64,000 nt of DNA from Cryptomeria japonica (GCF_030272615.1 NC_081415.1:606305137-606369136); one strand, 5' to 3'; positions 10,392 to 21,535 are shown, numbered from the stretch's first letter. Numbers and translations: made by a program. Notes: a model not told the origin generated them from the sequence alone.

Positions 10392-12130
10392 TTGACCAAG
10401 TTAACCTTACGTGAACAATTTTGTTCCTGATTACTTGATTTTTTGCCTCATTGTGAGAATCTTTAACAATATGCATCTTATGATTTTGTTGACAGGTCCT
10501 TGATCACCTTTCTTCTAGCTCATAAATCATCCTTATCCTTTTCATCTCTCTGAGGATCTCAATTTCTTTCCATAGTGGCAATGAAAACTTGCAAATGTTG
10601 TCACCTCGGGTACTGCCAGCTTTGTCTTGCTAATATGATTTGACCTAGCAAAACACCTCTCAAATCGATATTTTGAGAGTCGGTCGACATCCACTTGTCT
10701 CAACTTGTCTCTATTTATTTCATCTCGATAGACCTATTTCCTTATGCCTTTAGTTTCCCGCGTGAACAACAATGAAACAGTTTGAATCACTCCTTTTGAA
10801 AACTTTTTTTGTTTCCACCATTGATTTATCCAGCACGACATATCGCACGATCACCATTAATCAATACTAATATTGACTTTTCAATGTAGCAAGTGGGCCC
10901 GTTAAAACTTGACAAAGCACTACCAAATCATCCTTGAGTATCCGCTCTGTCAGCTACCCTGCTATCAGACTTCTTCAACCCTCCTGGGACACGTGACATC
11001 ATCTCGTGATACCATGGTCCTTAATCTCCTTGCATCTTTCATCGTGGGACTGCGAGGGTTGTCTGATCTGCTCATTCATTATGTGCAACTTACAAAGTCC
11101 ATGCAATGCTTGTCGTTATCCTTCAAGTATCTTTTTTGCTTAGGTCCTAATATCTCCATCTATTTGAAAGATGTGCAAATTCATGGGACCTTTAGTTGCT
11201 CGATATTTAATCATGGAGATATAAGCCAAAATATCAAAACTGGACTTAGGGAAAATGAAAACCCGCAGAAACATAAAAAAGGGGGGCTCGACCATAATAC
11301 AAAAGGCATAGAAAGGCCGATAGAAGATAACACCTAGAAAAAGAACACGATCCCCTTTTGACAATGGAACATACCCTCATGCTTAAAATAAAAAAGGTAA
11401 CGCGAGTTTATAATAGGTTTGAGTTTTTAAAACAAAAAGCTCACCCGAGAACATAAAAATCTAAAAAAACCCAAAACCCTCAGGGCAAAAAGAGAGAGTA
11501 ACAGTGATTCAAAATGACCGAAATCATGTCAAGAATACCATATTTTTATATAGTCATTTTCAGGACTATCAGTGGCTCTAGTTGGGGATGATCATCACTC
11601 TGGGATGATACGAGGATCTAGAGTCTCATGTGGAGCAGACCAACTACACAACAGACCAAAAGAAAACTACCTAAACAAGGTAGCCCAAAATAGAAAAAGA
11701 AACCTATTCTGATATGTACAATGCCTAATCTACTGCTCATGGAATAGAAATACTTCAAAAAGAAGTAAAATTCCAAGAACTGTCCATAAACAAGCAATTC
11801 AAGGACTACATCTGTCCATGAAAGAAGTAAAATTCCAAGAACTTACAATGCCTTCCTTTGTCTTCCTTCCTAACACTCCATATCATGATCAAAACCTTTA
11901 TCTGAAAACTCATTACAGTTGCTTCTTGTACAAGTTTCATGACCTGCATCTGTAAATCATCATTTTGGAATTAGCTTCTTTTCTAGTTGCATTCTTACTC
12001 ACCAAAGCTTCAACCCTCAACTGCATTTAGTTTTTATGTTACCAGCATAAGTATGAAAACATTTGTAAATGTCCATTGGGTTACAGAGTTAACCTCCTTT
12101 CCCTGCACCCTATATTGCATTATGAAGAAA
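10392..12130 (-). repeat. Copy B: 3' LTR and 3' non-coding part of the scaffold element
   Basis: Closely matches 6792-8586 of copy A. Truncated on the left at the copia-3 LTR, so the R/U5 part with the TATA is missing. It carries a local duplication of about 27 bases (AGAAGTAAAATTCCAAGAAC near 11760 and 11825) beside a deletion relative to copy A. Open frames here are not conserved between copies and I leave them out. The LTR start cannot be placed, because the 5' LTR (copy C) runs off the window. Confidence 0.7.
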
Positions 12131-12327
12131 TCAAACTTTGACTGATGACCCAAGGCCATAAAAAATGAAGCACCGGTATATTCCTTTATTTAAAATTTGA
12201 TTATGATCCACACATGTAATCAATGAGTTAAAAATATTACCATATACATGTTGACCACCTACAAAAATATTTACAGACTGTGGGTTATCCCTGCATTTGA
12301 TATTAGTCAGGCCTTCTTTGATCAAAT
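12131..12327 (-). pseudogene. gag-only ORF, C-terminal end (scaffold element)
   Basis: Continues the frame of 20687-20758 after removal of the inserted gypsy: ...LVSYQLSEYL, then IKEGLTNIKCRDNPQ and VGGQHVYGNIFNSLITCVD, to a stop at 12131. Copy A conserves the same frame with mostly conservative changes, so this end was under protein-level selection when the family was active. I do not recognise the domain. No zinc knuckle or catalytic motif is seen. Confidence 0.6.
12323..12327. repeat. target-site duplication CAAAT (second copy 20687-20691)
   Basis: CAAAT flanks the 8.36-kb gypsy insertion on both sides. The uninterrupted copy A has a single CAAAT at the same place (GATCAAATATTC). Confidence 0.95.
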
Positions 12328-13972
12328 TGTGTGGGAGAAAAAGTGACACTAAGAAAACATGCCCTAATCTCACTTTCAACCACACACTTGTGGAATACGA
12401 AAGAGCCTAGAGGTATCACACAATTGGCTACTTCTTCTTGTGGAAGAGAGAGCCACGGGCTACCTATTAGGATTTCTATTCCTTTGTTGTAATTGAAAGA
12501 TGAAATGATGCAAGTTCAATCCCTAACCCCAAAGTGCAAGTATGAACTAATAACAAGATTACAGAATTGAACTTAGATGATGGAAAGATGTAAACAAAAG
12601 GACAAGACAAGAATGCAAATGCATACCTAGAGTTAAAATCTGACTGAAAATGTTCGGGACGGGGGTGCGGGCGCCACTGTCCTGATTCTGCCCCTGAAAC
12701 TGCTCCGGAAACTGCTGTTTTAGCACTCTGGAAAAGCTGTCAAAAATGCTGAAAATGTTGTCTGTCAGGAGGACCAAGGCGCCCAGCGCCCCTGTCCTGG
12801 CAGGACCAGGGCGCCCCACGCCCCTGTCCTGGTCTTTTTCTCTGAGATTTGGTGTGAAGTTCGGTCTTCGTCTGCTTCTTCCGGATCTGTAACTTGCGGC
12901 GTCGTCCGGATTCCGAAACCTGCACTTATATCTGAAAAGGTGTGGTGGGCGGCTATATAGGGTTTTGCCTTAGTCAAACCCCTGCTTCGGTGATTTCCAC
13001 CTCCACGAATAGCCAAGTTGTATTGTAAAATGTATTGTGTGTGCAGACCTAGTGTGTGTGCAAGGTCCTTAAATGCAAGAAAGCAAACTAGAGCAACCTA
13101 GAAAGTAAACCCTAATTGCTTGTAAATGATAATGTAAATGCTCTAAATCAAGATGCAAAGTGATCTAAAGCATGAATAAAGGATATATTGAAGCTTATGC
13201 AAAGACATGAAAACAACATGAAATCATACCCAACCCTCAAGGGAGGAGTACAAGCCAATCTTCAGTCGGTAATCTCCTATTGCTCTTCAATGTCTTCCAA
13301 GCCCTAAGTGGATGAATGAAATTGATGAATGCTTGATGGATGAATGTTGAATGTTGTTGAAGCCTTCAAAGATCTGCTCTTTCACTGCATAGAAGGTCCT
13401 TGAAAGCCAAAAATCCCCTCCTTCCAAATGAAGAAAGAGAGCTCTTATATATGAAACCCTAGGTCTTAATTCCAACTTTAGGCCGACCTAGAGATTGAAT
13501 ATCCCGCCAATTTCTTGGGGTTAAGCTTTATTTTATGATTGGATCGCGCTCCTAAAATTTCGGGAAAAATGTCCAGGACCATGTTGCACTCCAGGCGCCA
13601 TGGTCCCGACAACTTTTCACCAAATTTTCAGGACTGTCGGATATGATGATTTTAGAGAGAATCCCGAAGTTACAGGTGATTTCGAGATGTTTTGACCCCC
13701 GAAATCAAGCCCCCAAGTTCAAAATAGGACCTAATCAGGGTTTTTGGTTAAATGATGTATTGGAAGAATAAAATGAAAGGGGCACACTTTAATGAAAGGG
13801 CCCAACTTTATGATGTAGGAGATGATAAAATAAGACCTTAGACCTAATTAATTTAATTAATTAAGTGCTAAAGGGGAAATGCAATGCAAAATGCAAAATG
13901 CGCCAAGGCGGGTGCTAAACTAGGTGTGAAATTGTACCACTGTAGCAAGTGCGTACAATTTACGACGCTACA
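12328..13972 (-). repeat. 3' LTR of the non-autonomous gypsy
   Basis: 1,645 bp. On the minus strand it starts TGTAGCGTCG after the polypurine tract and ends TCCCACACA. TATA (TATATAAGAG) is at 13444-13452. Two GC-rich 32-bp units lie at 12771-12834. Confidence 0.9.
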
Positions 13973-13987
13973 TTTAGCCCCCACTTT
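13973..13987 (-). promoter_or_regulatory. polypurine tract of the non-autonomous gypsy
   Basis: The minus strand reads AAAGTGGGGGCTAAA directly before TGTAGCG of the 3' LTR. It sets the element's orientation. Confidence 0.85.
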
Positions 13988-15497
13988 AGCAGTCATATGA
14001 ACACTAAGTGCATATGCAAGCTAAAGTACAAAAAAGTAAACATTATTTGAAAAAGGATATATCCATAAGTCTGTCGAACGAAGCCCCCAGCAGTATCTGC
14101 AGTACACAGTTAGGAACCACACCCTACAAAACACACGTTAGATCACAAAATCACCTAATGCTTACTAAGGAAGGTGATGAAAATTCGAGGGTAGCTATAT
14201 GCCCCCCCTGTTTCGGCTTGCTAATTTTAGTGAGTTGAAATAGGGTATCATGTTTACCACTTCGAATTGTTAAAGAAAATTGATGACAAATACTCACAAG
14301 AAGATTTGATATGAGATCAAAAACTAATGGAGAATCATTTGGTAAGAAAGAGGACTACATCTCAATCCAACACAACAAAGAGTGAGGATTTGAGAGTTCT
14401 CTAACACAAGATGAAGGATGTAAACATGGACTTCTCACCCCTAGATCTTGTCTAGGTGATCCATGGGAAAAAGGACATGGAAAACTAGCCCCCAGAGTCT
14501 GTCTAGGTGATCCATGTAAGGGAGGAGAGTGAGAAAGTCTAGCCTTATGCCGCTAGTTCCACTCAACCTCGTGCATGTGTGTGTAAGGGAGGTTAGAAGC
14601 ACCTCATAGGAGTCTATGCCCGAGTATGCTACAACCTATATATGTATAGTACAAAAGCGTGACATCTCGCTCTAAGAGTCTGTGCTCTAGTTCCAAGAAT
14701 GACCCATTGCTCAAAAAGTGTAATGTTTATGTCATAAGCAAAGTAGAACAAGGATACCTACCTTCATCACAAAAGAAGATACCCCAAAAATGCAACAATG
14801 TCATAGATCCAAGCAAGAGAGTTTTGCACTCTTTAAGCAAGGATAAGATAGTTGAAAAAGGGATATCTTGTAGTATGTGTAAAGGAGATCCTTAGAGGAG
14901 AAGAGATCTTTGTACAAAAGACACCTATCCCCGAGAGGAATTGTCTTAGACAAATATAACATCTTTTATAATAAGACAAAGAAGAGAATAAGAATGCAAT
15001 ACTTCCTTCTTTTGCGAGGTGAAAGTGATTCTTAATGAAGGATGACGCTCTTTTTAACCCAATTGGGAGAGTGAATTCATTATGGATGTATTTTACCAAG
15101 TGCAAAAGAGGTTGTAGTCAAGGACTTACACCTCTTGTAAGAGAGAATCCTTGAACAAACAACAATAAATGCATACAAGGAATAACATCAAGTAATAAAT
15201 TTCACACCATCCACGAAATAGGAAAAAGTGGACCCTTAGATAAAAATAAGGAAAGATCATTGCCTTAATGAGGACTTACACAATCTTCTAGGAAGAGATT
15301 TGGACATAAGAAAAAGAAGATATGTATGAAATCACTCTTGTCCCCATAGGAACAAGAAATAACATAGAAAATTAAGCTATTATGTTGCTTCAAAAATATG
15401 ATTTCACTTGAAATTGTACCATCATGAATGACAATGAGCCCCCAGTAAATGAGCTACCAATGTCACATAATGATGAGCAACATAATAGCCATTAATG
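13988..15497 (-). other. 3' non-coding part of the non-autonomous gypsy
   Basis: 1.5 kb without a convincing ORF. It includes a local repeat (TCTAGGTGATCCATG at about 14451 and 14501, each after a TAG/GAG-TCT-GT context) and two purine-rich blocks. It separates the ORF stop from the polypurine tract, as in Tat elements with long 3' regions. Confidence 0.5.
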
Positions 15498-18400
15498 TTA
15501 TTTAAAGACATGATGGATTGAATGAGGTATTTGAATATGACATGCTAAATGCTCAACTATAAGTGAGATCAAAAACATGTGTAAAATGATAAAAATTGAA
15601 CAAGAAAAGTCACAAGAAATCTTAGGAGAGGGATGAGTGTAATTTATTAGAGCCTTATCCTTGGAGGAAAGGACTTTATGATGAATAGGAAATAAATATT
15701 CATAAGTGGATTTAGAAATTTGAGGGGAGTCATAAAGAGATTTATTCATCGCCAAGATTTCCTTATGAGGGGAATGAGAGTTGATAGAAGTAGAAGATGA
15801 TTTAGTTGAAGTGAGATCATCATCACTACTAAATATAGCATTCACATTGAGAGATGGTCTTTTAGATGCTTTAGTGTGTTTGCAGGGATTATAGCCAAGT
15901 CCAAAGGCATAATTGTGAAAATTAGTCTCTAGAGGAACTTTTATCCCTTGTTCATGAGCACCACAACCATTTCCATGATACCCATGCTTAGCAAAAATGC
16001 AAAAACCACGACCATAATGATCAGCCATTTCAGGAAGAGAGGGTGGTTTTTCATAAGACAAAGAATCAAACTCTTCATAATTAGAGGTGTGAGGAGAAGA
16101 AGTTTGAGAGGCGGCCACAAAATTATTGCTCATAGGTTCAAGTAAGACTGATTGATCTCTAGTTTCTTCCTTCTCTTTAACTTTAAGCACTCTAGGAGGA
16201 ACCCTATACTCACCTACAAAGGTGGGATTAAAGTCAAGAGATCCCCAATCATCTTCTGCAAGAACCTTCTCAGGATCAAAAGCCTTTTCATGTGTAGATT
16301 CAAGTCGAGAAGAATCTTCTTCAGGAGCTCCAGACTCATCCAAAGAATTTTGATTATCATAGGGTAATGATTTGTTCATAGGTATCTTGTTTAAAGAGTC
16401 ATCATTAGAAGAGGAAGATTTAGAAGAACTCCCTTTGGAAGTAGATGTTTGCAAACAAGCCTGAAGATTAGTATCACCTATCAAGGTATATGTCTTATTG
16501 TTATAAATAAATTTAACTTGTCTATGCAATGTAGAGGGGACAGCTTGCATACTGTGAATCCAAGGTCTCCCTAATAATAAGTTGTATGTTAGATTCCCCG
16601 ACATAACATGGATAGGAGTAGGCAAAGTAATAGGTCCCACTGTGATTGGTAAGGTGATAATACCTAATGAAGACTTAGCCACATTATCAAAGCCTCGAAT
16701 GGGACGAGAGTCAGGCTCAATAAGGGATGTATCCACATTCATCTTATGCAATAGATTAATGCTACACACATTAAGGCCAGAACCATTATCTACCAGTGTT
16801 CGTCTTATAGCAGTGTCATTTATGATAACCACAATCATCAAGGGATCATATTGATGTTGAATTTCTCTAGTAGGCAACTCATCTCGTGTGAACACAATTT
16901 GAGCTTTAGGATTCATCACAGAGTTAACCAAAGATACTATATTACTAGATGTATTAGGTGGAGGAGCATTCAAATCTTTCAAGGAATCTTGTAACATTCC
17001 ATGATGAGCGGAAGAAGTTTGGATCAAATCCCAAAGGGATATCTTAGCAGGGGTAGCTTTAAGTTGTTCTATGAGATCATATTCCTTACCAAGAACTTGT
17101 GAAATACGTGGAGCTTGCGGAAGAATTGGTTGAGAAGGAGGAAGTGAAGTTGGGCTAACTAGAGGAGGATTAGGTTGCCTATTATTTCTAGTGTTATAGG
17201 TATGAGCAACCGCATGATAACTCTCTCTAGTTAATTGCTTAGCATACTCATAAGGGCTCTTAGAATAACCTCCTTGCACAGTAATAATAGGTTTCTTAGG
17301 AGTGCAAAAAGAATCATTAGCATAACCACCTTGAACCACTAAGATAGGCTTATTTAAAGGTTGAGAATTTTGAGAAGGACAAGCACCTTGGACAGTGAAG
17401 AGAGGTTTGTTAGGTGTCTCATTCACATGTATCAAATTGATTGAGGATGGTTTAGAGGAATGAACAAAAGTGTTGGAAGAATTATTGATAGTCTTCTCTT
17501 GCACTAAAATCTTATCATGGATTAAATCAATTTTAGGAGAGAGACAAGGAATAGGCATTGATGTTCTAGTAGGGAGAGTAATACTAGGAAAGGTCATATC
17601 ATCCTCTATCATCAAAGGATCTACATGGGGAATAAACTCTCTAGGAGAAGGATCAACATTACTCTCTAAAGTCTCACTTTTGAGAGGGAGATCTTTGAAA
17701 GAGATGTTAACCATCTTGCTTTGAACTAGGGTTTCCTTATGAGTAGAACCAAGTTGAGGAGAGGGAGATGCTTTATTTTTAGAGGGAGAATAATTGAGAT
17801 TCAAGGAAGGTGAGAAATTATCAAGGGAGAGAGAATAATCTACACCTTCTTCTAATGGTTCGTCCCAAATAGTGAAGTTGTTGAAAGGAATGTTTGAAGT
17901 ATTGTCAATTTCGAGAGAGAAGATAACATTGTTTATTAATTCCTCATCCTTAGGAGGGAGAGAATCAATAGATGTGTTAAACTCATCCTCTTTCATCAAA
18001 ATATGTTCAATATGATCTTTAGGGGAGAGAGAATTAAGTAAATTGCTTATTATTTCATCTTCTTTCTCTAAGGGATGCTTATGGGTAAGACAAACTTTAG
18101 GAGAAGGGTAAGCATTTATCATTAATTCATCATCTCTAGTGGGAATTTTGTTGGAAAAGGAAATGCCATCACTAGGAAATGTAGGGATAATGTCATCTTC
18201 TTGCACGAAAGGATCCTCATGAAGGGAGTGTTTTTTAGGAGGAACATGAACATATTTCTCCAAAGATTCATGCTTAGGAAGGAGATCTTTGAAAGAAGTG
18301 TTCATAACCTCTTGTTGCACCAACATGCCCCCATTGGAAGGACCAATTTTAAGAGAAAATAAGTCTATGTCCATCAATACCTTTTCACTTAGAGAGGCAT

Positions 18401-18674
18401 CATGTAGGGAAGGTGAAGTAACATTAAGAAAGGTGTTTATGATATCATTCTCTTCCTCTAGGATAGCTAAATAGGAAGGGCACATTTTAGGAGAGTTGTC
18501 AAGATCACTCTTAAAGTCTTCATCCTTAGAGCATGGGAGAGTCTCAAAGGGATTGGTAGCAACTCTTTTAGGCACTAAAATGTTGTTATAGATGGGGGGA
18601 GGTTCTTTAGAAGAAGGAAAAATTGAAACAAGGGAAGCTAACTCATTATCACATCTATGAAATGAATGCATCAT
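15498..18674 (-). CDS. 1,058-residue protein with retropepsin and G-patch-like domains
   Basis: Intact ORF from ATG 18674 to TGA/TAA at 15498. Residues 1-420 are acidic and Ser/Pro-rich, with loose repeats of the type D(E/D)xI...SP(K)...P. Residues about 425-470 contain three or four copies of P-KPI-VQGGY. Residues about 605-720 form an aspartic protease: LVDNGSG (catalytic Asp near 628) and NLLLGRPWIH. Residues about 888-928 look like a G-patch (GRGFCIFAKHG...GLGY). Gag core, zinc knuckle, RT, RNase H and integrase are missing. The last 40 residues are hydrophobic. The protease/G-patch order matches the plus-strand Tat polyprotein at 31.3-32.2 kb, so it probably derives from such an element and uses its enzymes in trans. 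The function of the long N-terminal half is unknown. Confidence 0.8.
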   Translation of the reverse strand: MMHSFHRCDNELASLVSIFPSSKEPPPIYNNILVPKRVATNPFETLPCSKDEDFKSDLDNSPKMCPSYLAILEEENDIINTFLNVTSPSLHDASLSEKVLMDIDLFSLKIGPSNGGMLVQQEVMNTSFKDLLPKHESLEKYVHVPPKKHSLHEDPFVQEDDIIPTFPSDGISFSNKIPTRDDELMINAYPSPKVCLTHKHPLEKEDEIISNLLNSLSPKDHIEHILMKEDEFNTSIDSLPPKDEELINNVIFSLEIDNTSNIPFNNFTIWDEPLEEGVDYSLSLDNFSPSLNLNYSPSKNKASPSPQLGSTHKETLVQSKMVNISFKDLPLKSETLESNVDPSPREFIPHVDPLMIEDDMTFPSITLPTRTSMPIPCLSPKIDLIHDKILVQEKTINNSSNTFVHSSKPSSINLIHVNETPNKPLFTVQGACPSQNSQPLNKPILVVQGGYANDSFCTPKKPIITVQGGYSKSPYEYAKQLTRESYHAVAHTYNTRNNRQPNPPLVSPTSLPPSQPILPQAPRISQVLGKEYDLIEQLKATPAKISLWDLIQTSSAHHGMLQDSLKDLNAPPPNTSSNIVSLVNSVMNPKAQIVFTRDELPTREIQHQYDPLMIVVIINDTAIRRTLVDNGSGLNVCSINLLHKMNVDTSLIEPDSRPIRGFDNVAKSSLGIITLPITVGPITLPTPIHVMSGNLTYNLLLGRPWIHSMQAVPSTLHRQVKFIYNNKTYTLIGDTNLQACLQTSTSKGSSSKSSSSNDDSLNKIPMNKSLPYDNQNSLDESGAPEEDSSRLESTHEKAFDPEKVLAEDDWGSLDFNPTFVGEYRVPPRVLKVKEKEETRDQSVLLEPMSNNFVAASQTSSPHTSNYEEFDSLSYEKPPSLPEMADHYGRGFCIFAKHGYHGNGCGAHEQGIKVPLETNFHNYAFGLGYNPCKHTKASKRPSLNVNAIFSSDDDLTSTKSSSTSINSHSPHKEILAMNKSLYDSPQISKSTYEYLFPIHHKVLSSKDKALINYTHPSPKISCDFSCSIFIILHMFLISLIVEHLACHIQIPHSIHHVFK

Positions 18675-18990
18675 GACAATAATTTTCCTCTTTCAAATGA
18701 TAACACATGCAAAATAGAAGGAAATGTTTAATTTTAACCAATGCAAGCACTTAGAATGTAGATTTAGAAAATGAAATTTATGATTCAAATGAGTTCCTAA
18801 ATCAGATTTGAAATTATTGATCCCAATTAAGCTATCCACAAGTTCAACTTTGAATTGAAAAATTAGGGTTTTAGCAAAAATTTCTTCTAAATTTTTTGAA
18901 TCTTGCAAGAAATTAAAACTTTTAAATACAAATTTGAATTTGAAAACACTCAAATTTGAAAACATAAATCAGAATTAGAGAAGATTGGAG
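18675..18990 (-). other. leader of the non-autonomous gypsy
   Basis: AT-rich 5' leader between PBS and ORF. A 90-residue frame (18693-18965) is made of Phe/Leu/Lys/Asn codons expected from composition alone, and I do not call it. Confidence 0.5.
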
Positions 18991-19008
18991 TTCACGTCGG
19001 GTTCACCA
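18991..19008 (-). promoter_or_regulatory. primer-binding site of the non-autonomous gypsy
   Basis: The minus strand reads TGGTGAACCCGACGTGAA three bases after the 5' LTR end. The position and TGG start fit a PBS. It is neither the Met type used by the copias nor the TGGCGAC type of the scaffold, and I cannot name the tRNA. Confidence 0.6.
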
Positions 19009-19011
19009 AAA

Positions 19012-20686
19012 TGTGTGGGAGAAAAAGTGACACTAAGCAAACATGCCCTAATCTCACTTTCAACCACACACTTGTGGAATACGAAAGAGCCTAGAGGTAT
19101 CACACAATTGGCTACTTCTTCTTGTGGAAGAGAGATCCACGGGCTACCTATTAGGATTTCTATTCCTTTGTTGTAATTGAAAGATGAAATGATGCAAGTT
19201 CAATCCCTAACCCCAAAGTGCAAGTATGAACTAATAACAAGATTACAGAATTGAACTTAGATGATGGAAAGCTGTAAACACAAGGACAAGACAAGAATGC
19301 AAATGCGTACCCGAAGTTAAAATCTGACTGAAAATGTTCGGGACGGGGGTGCAGGCGCCACTGTCCTGATTCTGCCCCTGAAACTACTCCGGAAACTGCT
19401 GTTTTTGCACTCTGGAAAAGCTGTCAAAAATGCTGAAAATGTTGTCTGTCAGGAGGACCAGGGTGCCCAGCGCCCCTGTCCCAGGGACCAGGGCACCCAG
19501 CGCCCCTGTCCTGGCAGGACCAGGGCGCCCCACGCCCCTGTCCTGGTCTTTTGCTCTGAGATTTGGTGTGAAGTTCGGTCTCCATCTGCTTCTTCCGGAT
19601 CTGTAACTTGCGGCGTCGTCCGGATTCTGAAACCTGCACTTATATCTGAAAAGGTGTGGTGGGCGGCTATATAGGGTTTTGCCTTAGTCAAACCCCCACT
19701 TCGGTGATTTCCACCTCCATGAATAGCCAAGTTGTATTGTAAAATGTATTGTGTGTGCAGACCTAGTGTGTGTGCAAGGTCCTTAAATGCAAGAAAGCAA
19801 ACTAGAGCAACCTAGAAAGTAAACCCTAATTGCTTGTAAATGATAATGTAAATGCTCTAAATCAAGATGCAAAGTGATATAAAGCATGAATAAAGGATAT
19901 ATTGAAGCTTATGCAAAGACATGAAAACAACATGAAATCATACCCAACCCTCAAGGGAGGAGTACAAGCCAATCTTCAGTCGGTAATCTCCTATTGCTCT
20001 TCAATGTCTTCCAAGCCCTAAGTGGATGAATGAAATTGATGAATGCTTGATGGATGAATGTTGAATGTTGTTGAAGCCTTCAAAGATCTGCTCTTTCGCT
20101 GCATAGAAGGTCCTTGAAAGCCAAAAATCCCCTCCTTCCAAATGAAGAAAGAGAGCTCTTATATATGAAACCCTAGGTCTTAATTCCAACTTTAGGCCGA
20201 CCTAGAGATTGAATATCCCGCCAATTTCTTGGGGTTAAGCTTTATTTTATGATTGGATCGCGCTCCTAAAATTTCGGGAAAAATGTCCGGGACCATGTTG
20301 CACTCCGGGCGCCATGGTCCCAACAACTTTTCACCAAATTTTCAGGACTGTCGGATATGATGATTTTAGAGAGAATCCCGAAGTTACAGGTGATTTCGAG
20401 ATGTTTTGACCCCCGAAATCAAGCCCCCAAGTTCAAAATAGGACCTAATCAGGGTTTTTGGTTAAATGATGTATTGGAAGAATAAAATGAAAAGGGCACA
20501 CTTTAATGAAAGGGCCCAACTTTATGATGTAGGAGATGATAAAATAAGACCTTAGACCTAATTAATTTAATTAATTAAGTGCTAAAGGGGAAATGCAATG
20601 CAAAATGCAAAATGCGCCAAGGCGGGTGCTAAACTAGGTGTGAAATTGTACCACCGTAGCAAGTGCGTACAATTTACGACGCTACA
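19012..20686 (-). repeat. 5' LTR of the non-autonomous gypsy
   Basis: 1,675 bp, otherwise colinear with 12328-13972 but with three GC-rich units (19455-19548) in place of two. TATA is at 20158-20166. It ends next to CAAAT. Confidence 0.9.
20158..20166 (-). promoter_or_regulatory. TATA box of the 5' LTR
   Basis: The minus strand reads ATATATAAGAGCTC. It lies about 520 bases into the LTR, leaving about 1.1 kb of R-U5 that contains the GC-rich repeats. Confidence 0.6.
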
Positions 20687-20758
20687 CAAATATTCACTCA
20701 ACTGATATGAAACCAAAAGTTCTAACCTAGGATTTTGCACACCAATATTGACAAAGAC
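20687..20758 (-). pseudogene. 72-bp piece of the scaffold gag-only ORF
   Basis: Lies between two insertions. The minus frame gives NIGVQNPRLELLVSYQLSEY, which links QGILFV at 44020 with IKEGLTN at 12327. It has CAA where copy A has the TAA stop. Confidence 0.8.
20754..20758. repeat. target-site duplication AAGAC (partner GAGAC at 44015-44019)
   Basis: The two copies differ by one transition. Copy A has an uninterrupted GATAGAGACAAAT at this position, showing that 20759-44014 entered as one insertion boundary pair. Confidence 0.85.
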
Positions 20759-21535
20759 TGTGTATGGTGAAAAGTGGATAATGGAAACAACAATATTGAA
20801 AGGCTAAATGAATTCAACCACAAAATCCTAGCCTAACAATAACAAAGATCCACCATAACATATGAAGATTACCTAAGACAATGCAAATCAAAAAAATCAC
20901 AAAGATTATACCATCACATGTCCACTAGGATTTGAATCTTCACTCTTCCTATTTTCATTGATTTTGCTTGATATATTTGCTCTCAGATTTTATGTGTACA
21001 CAAGAGCTCAACAAAGAACGGAAATGTGGTTGAAAGCTTAGATTACAAAAGGGGGCTTGATTGCATAAGATTGATTAGAATGTTAGGAGTTGATAATGAG
21101 AGAAGCATCCTCTTATATAGAAGACACTATAGGAAATGGAGGGAAAATATTAAGAGGTGTAAAAGATAGATGGTTAGCTAGGATTAAAGGGTAGGTAGAA
21201 GAAATAAGAAAATAATGAGAGGGTAGGTAGTTTAAGAGATTAATGATATGTGCCATGGATAGAAAAGGGTAATGAATTAATTAAATAAATAAAGATTTAT
21301 TTAATTAATAGAAGAAATGGGATCAATTAAATAAATAAAAGTATTTATTTAATTTAGAAAAAGGACAATTTAAATAAACAAATGTATTTATTTAAATGAG
21401 GAAAAAGGCTAGAAAAGGATAAATGAATTAATTAACTAAATAAAGATTAATTTAATTAATAGAAGAATTAGGATTAAATAATTAAATAAATAAAAATATT
21501 TATTTAATTAGATAGGACAATTTTAGGTGTCTACA
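20759..21535 (-). repeat. 3' LTR of the minus-strand Tat element
   Basis: 777 bp. The minus strand starts TGTAGACACCTAAAATTG and ends CCATACACA. TATA CTATATAAG is at 21112-21120. The U3 start is a row of five AT palindromes of the type TTAAATAAATAAA/TTTATTTAATT. Confidence 0.85.

Larger units (their letters stand above)
12328..20686 (-). mobile_element. Young non-autonomous gypsy (protease/G-patch only)
   Basis: 8,359 bp with both LTRs, a perfect 5-bp duplication, PBS, polypurine tract and one long intact ORF. Orientation is minus: 5' LTR 20686-19012, ORF 18674-15498, polypurine tract 13987-13973, 3' LTR 13972-12328. The internal 5.04 kb has no RT, RNase H or integrase, and no recognisable capsid or zinc knuckle. 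By hand the LTRs differ at about 25 of 1,640 aligned positions (about 18 transitions) plus one repeat-unit gain, so it is the youngest layer in the window. Confidence 0.85.

Noticed and set aside
15948-18474. Short plus-strand frames opposite the 1,058-codon ORF
   Set aside because: Antisense shadows of the intact minus-strand ORF.
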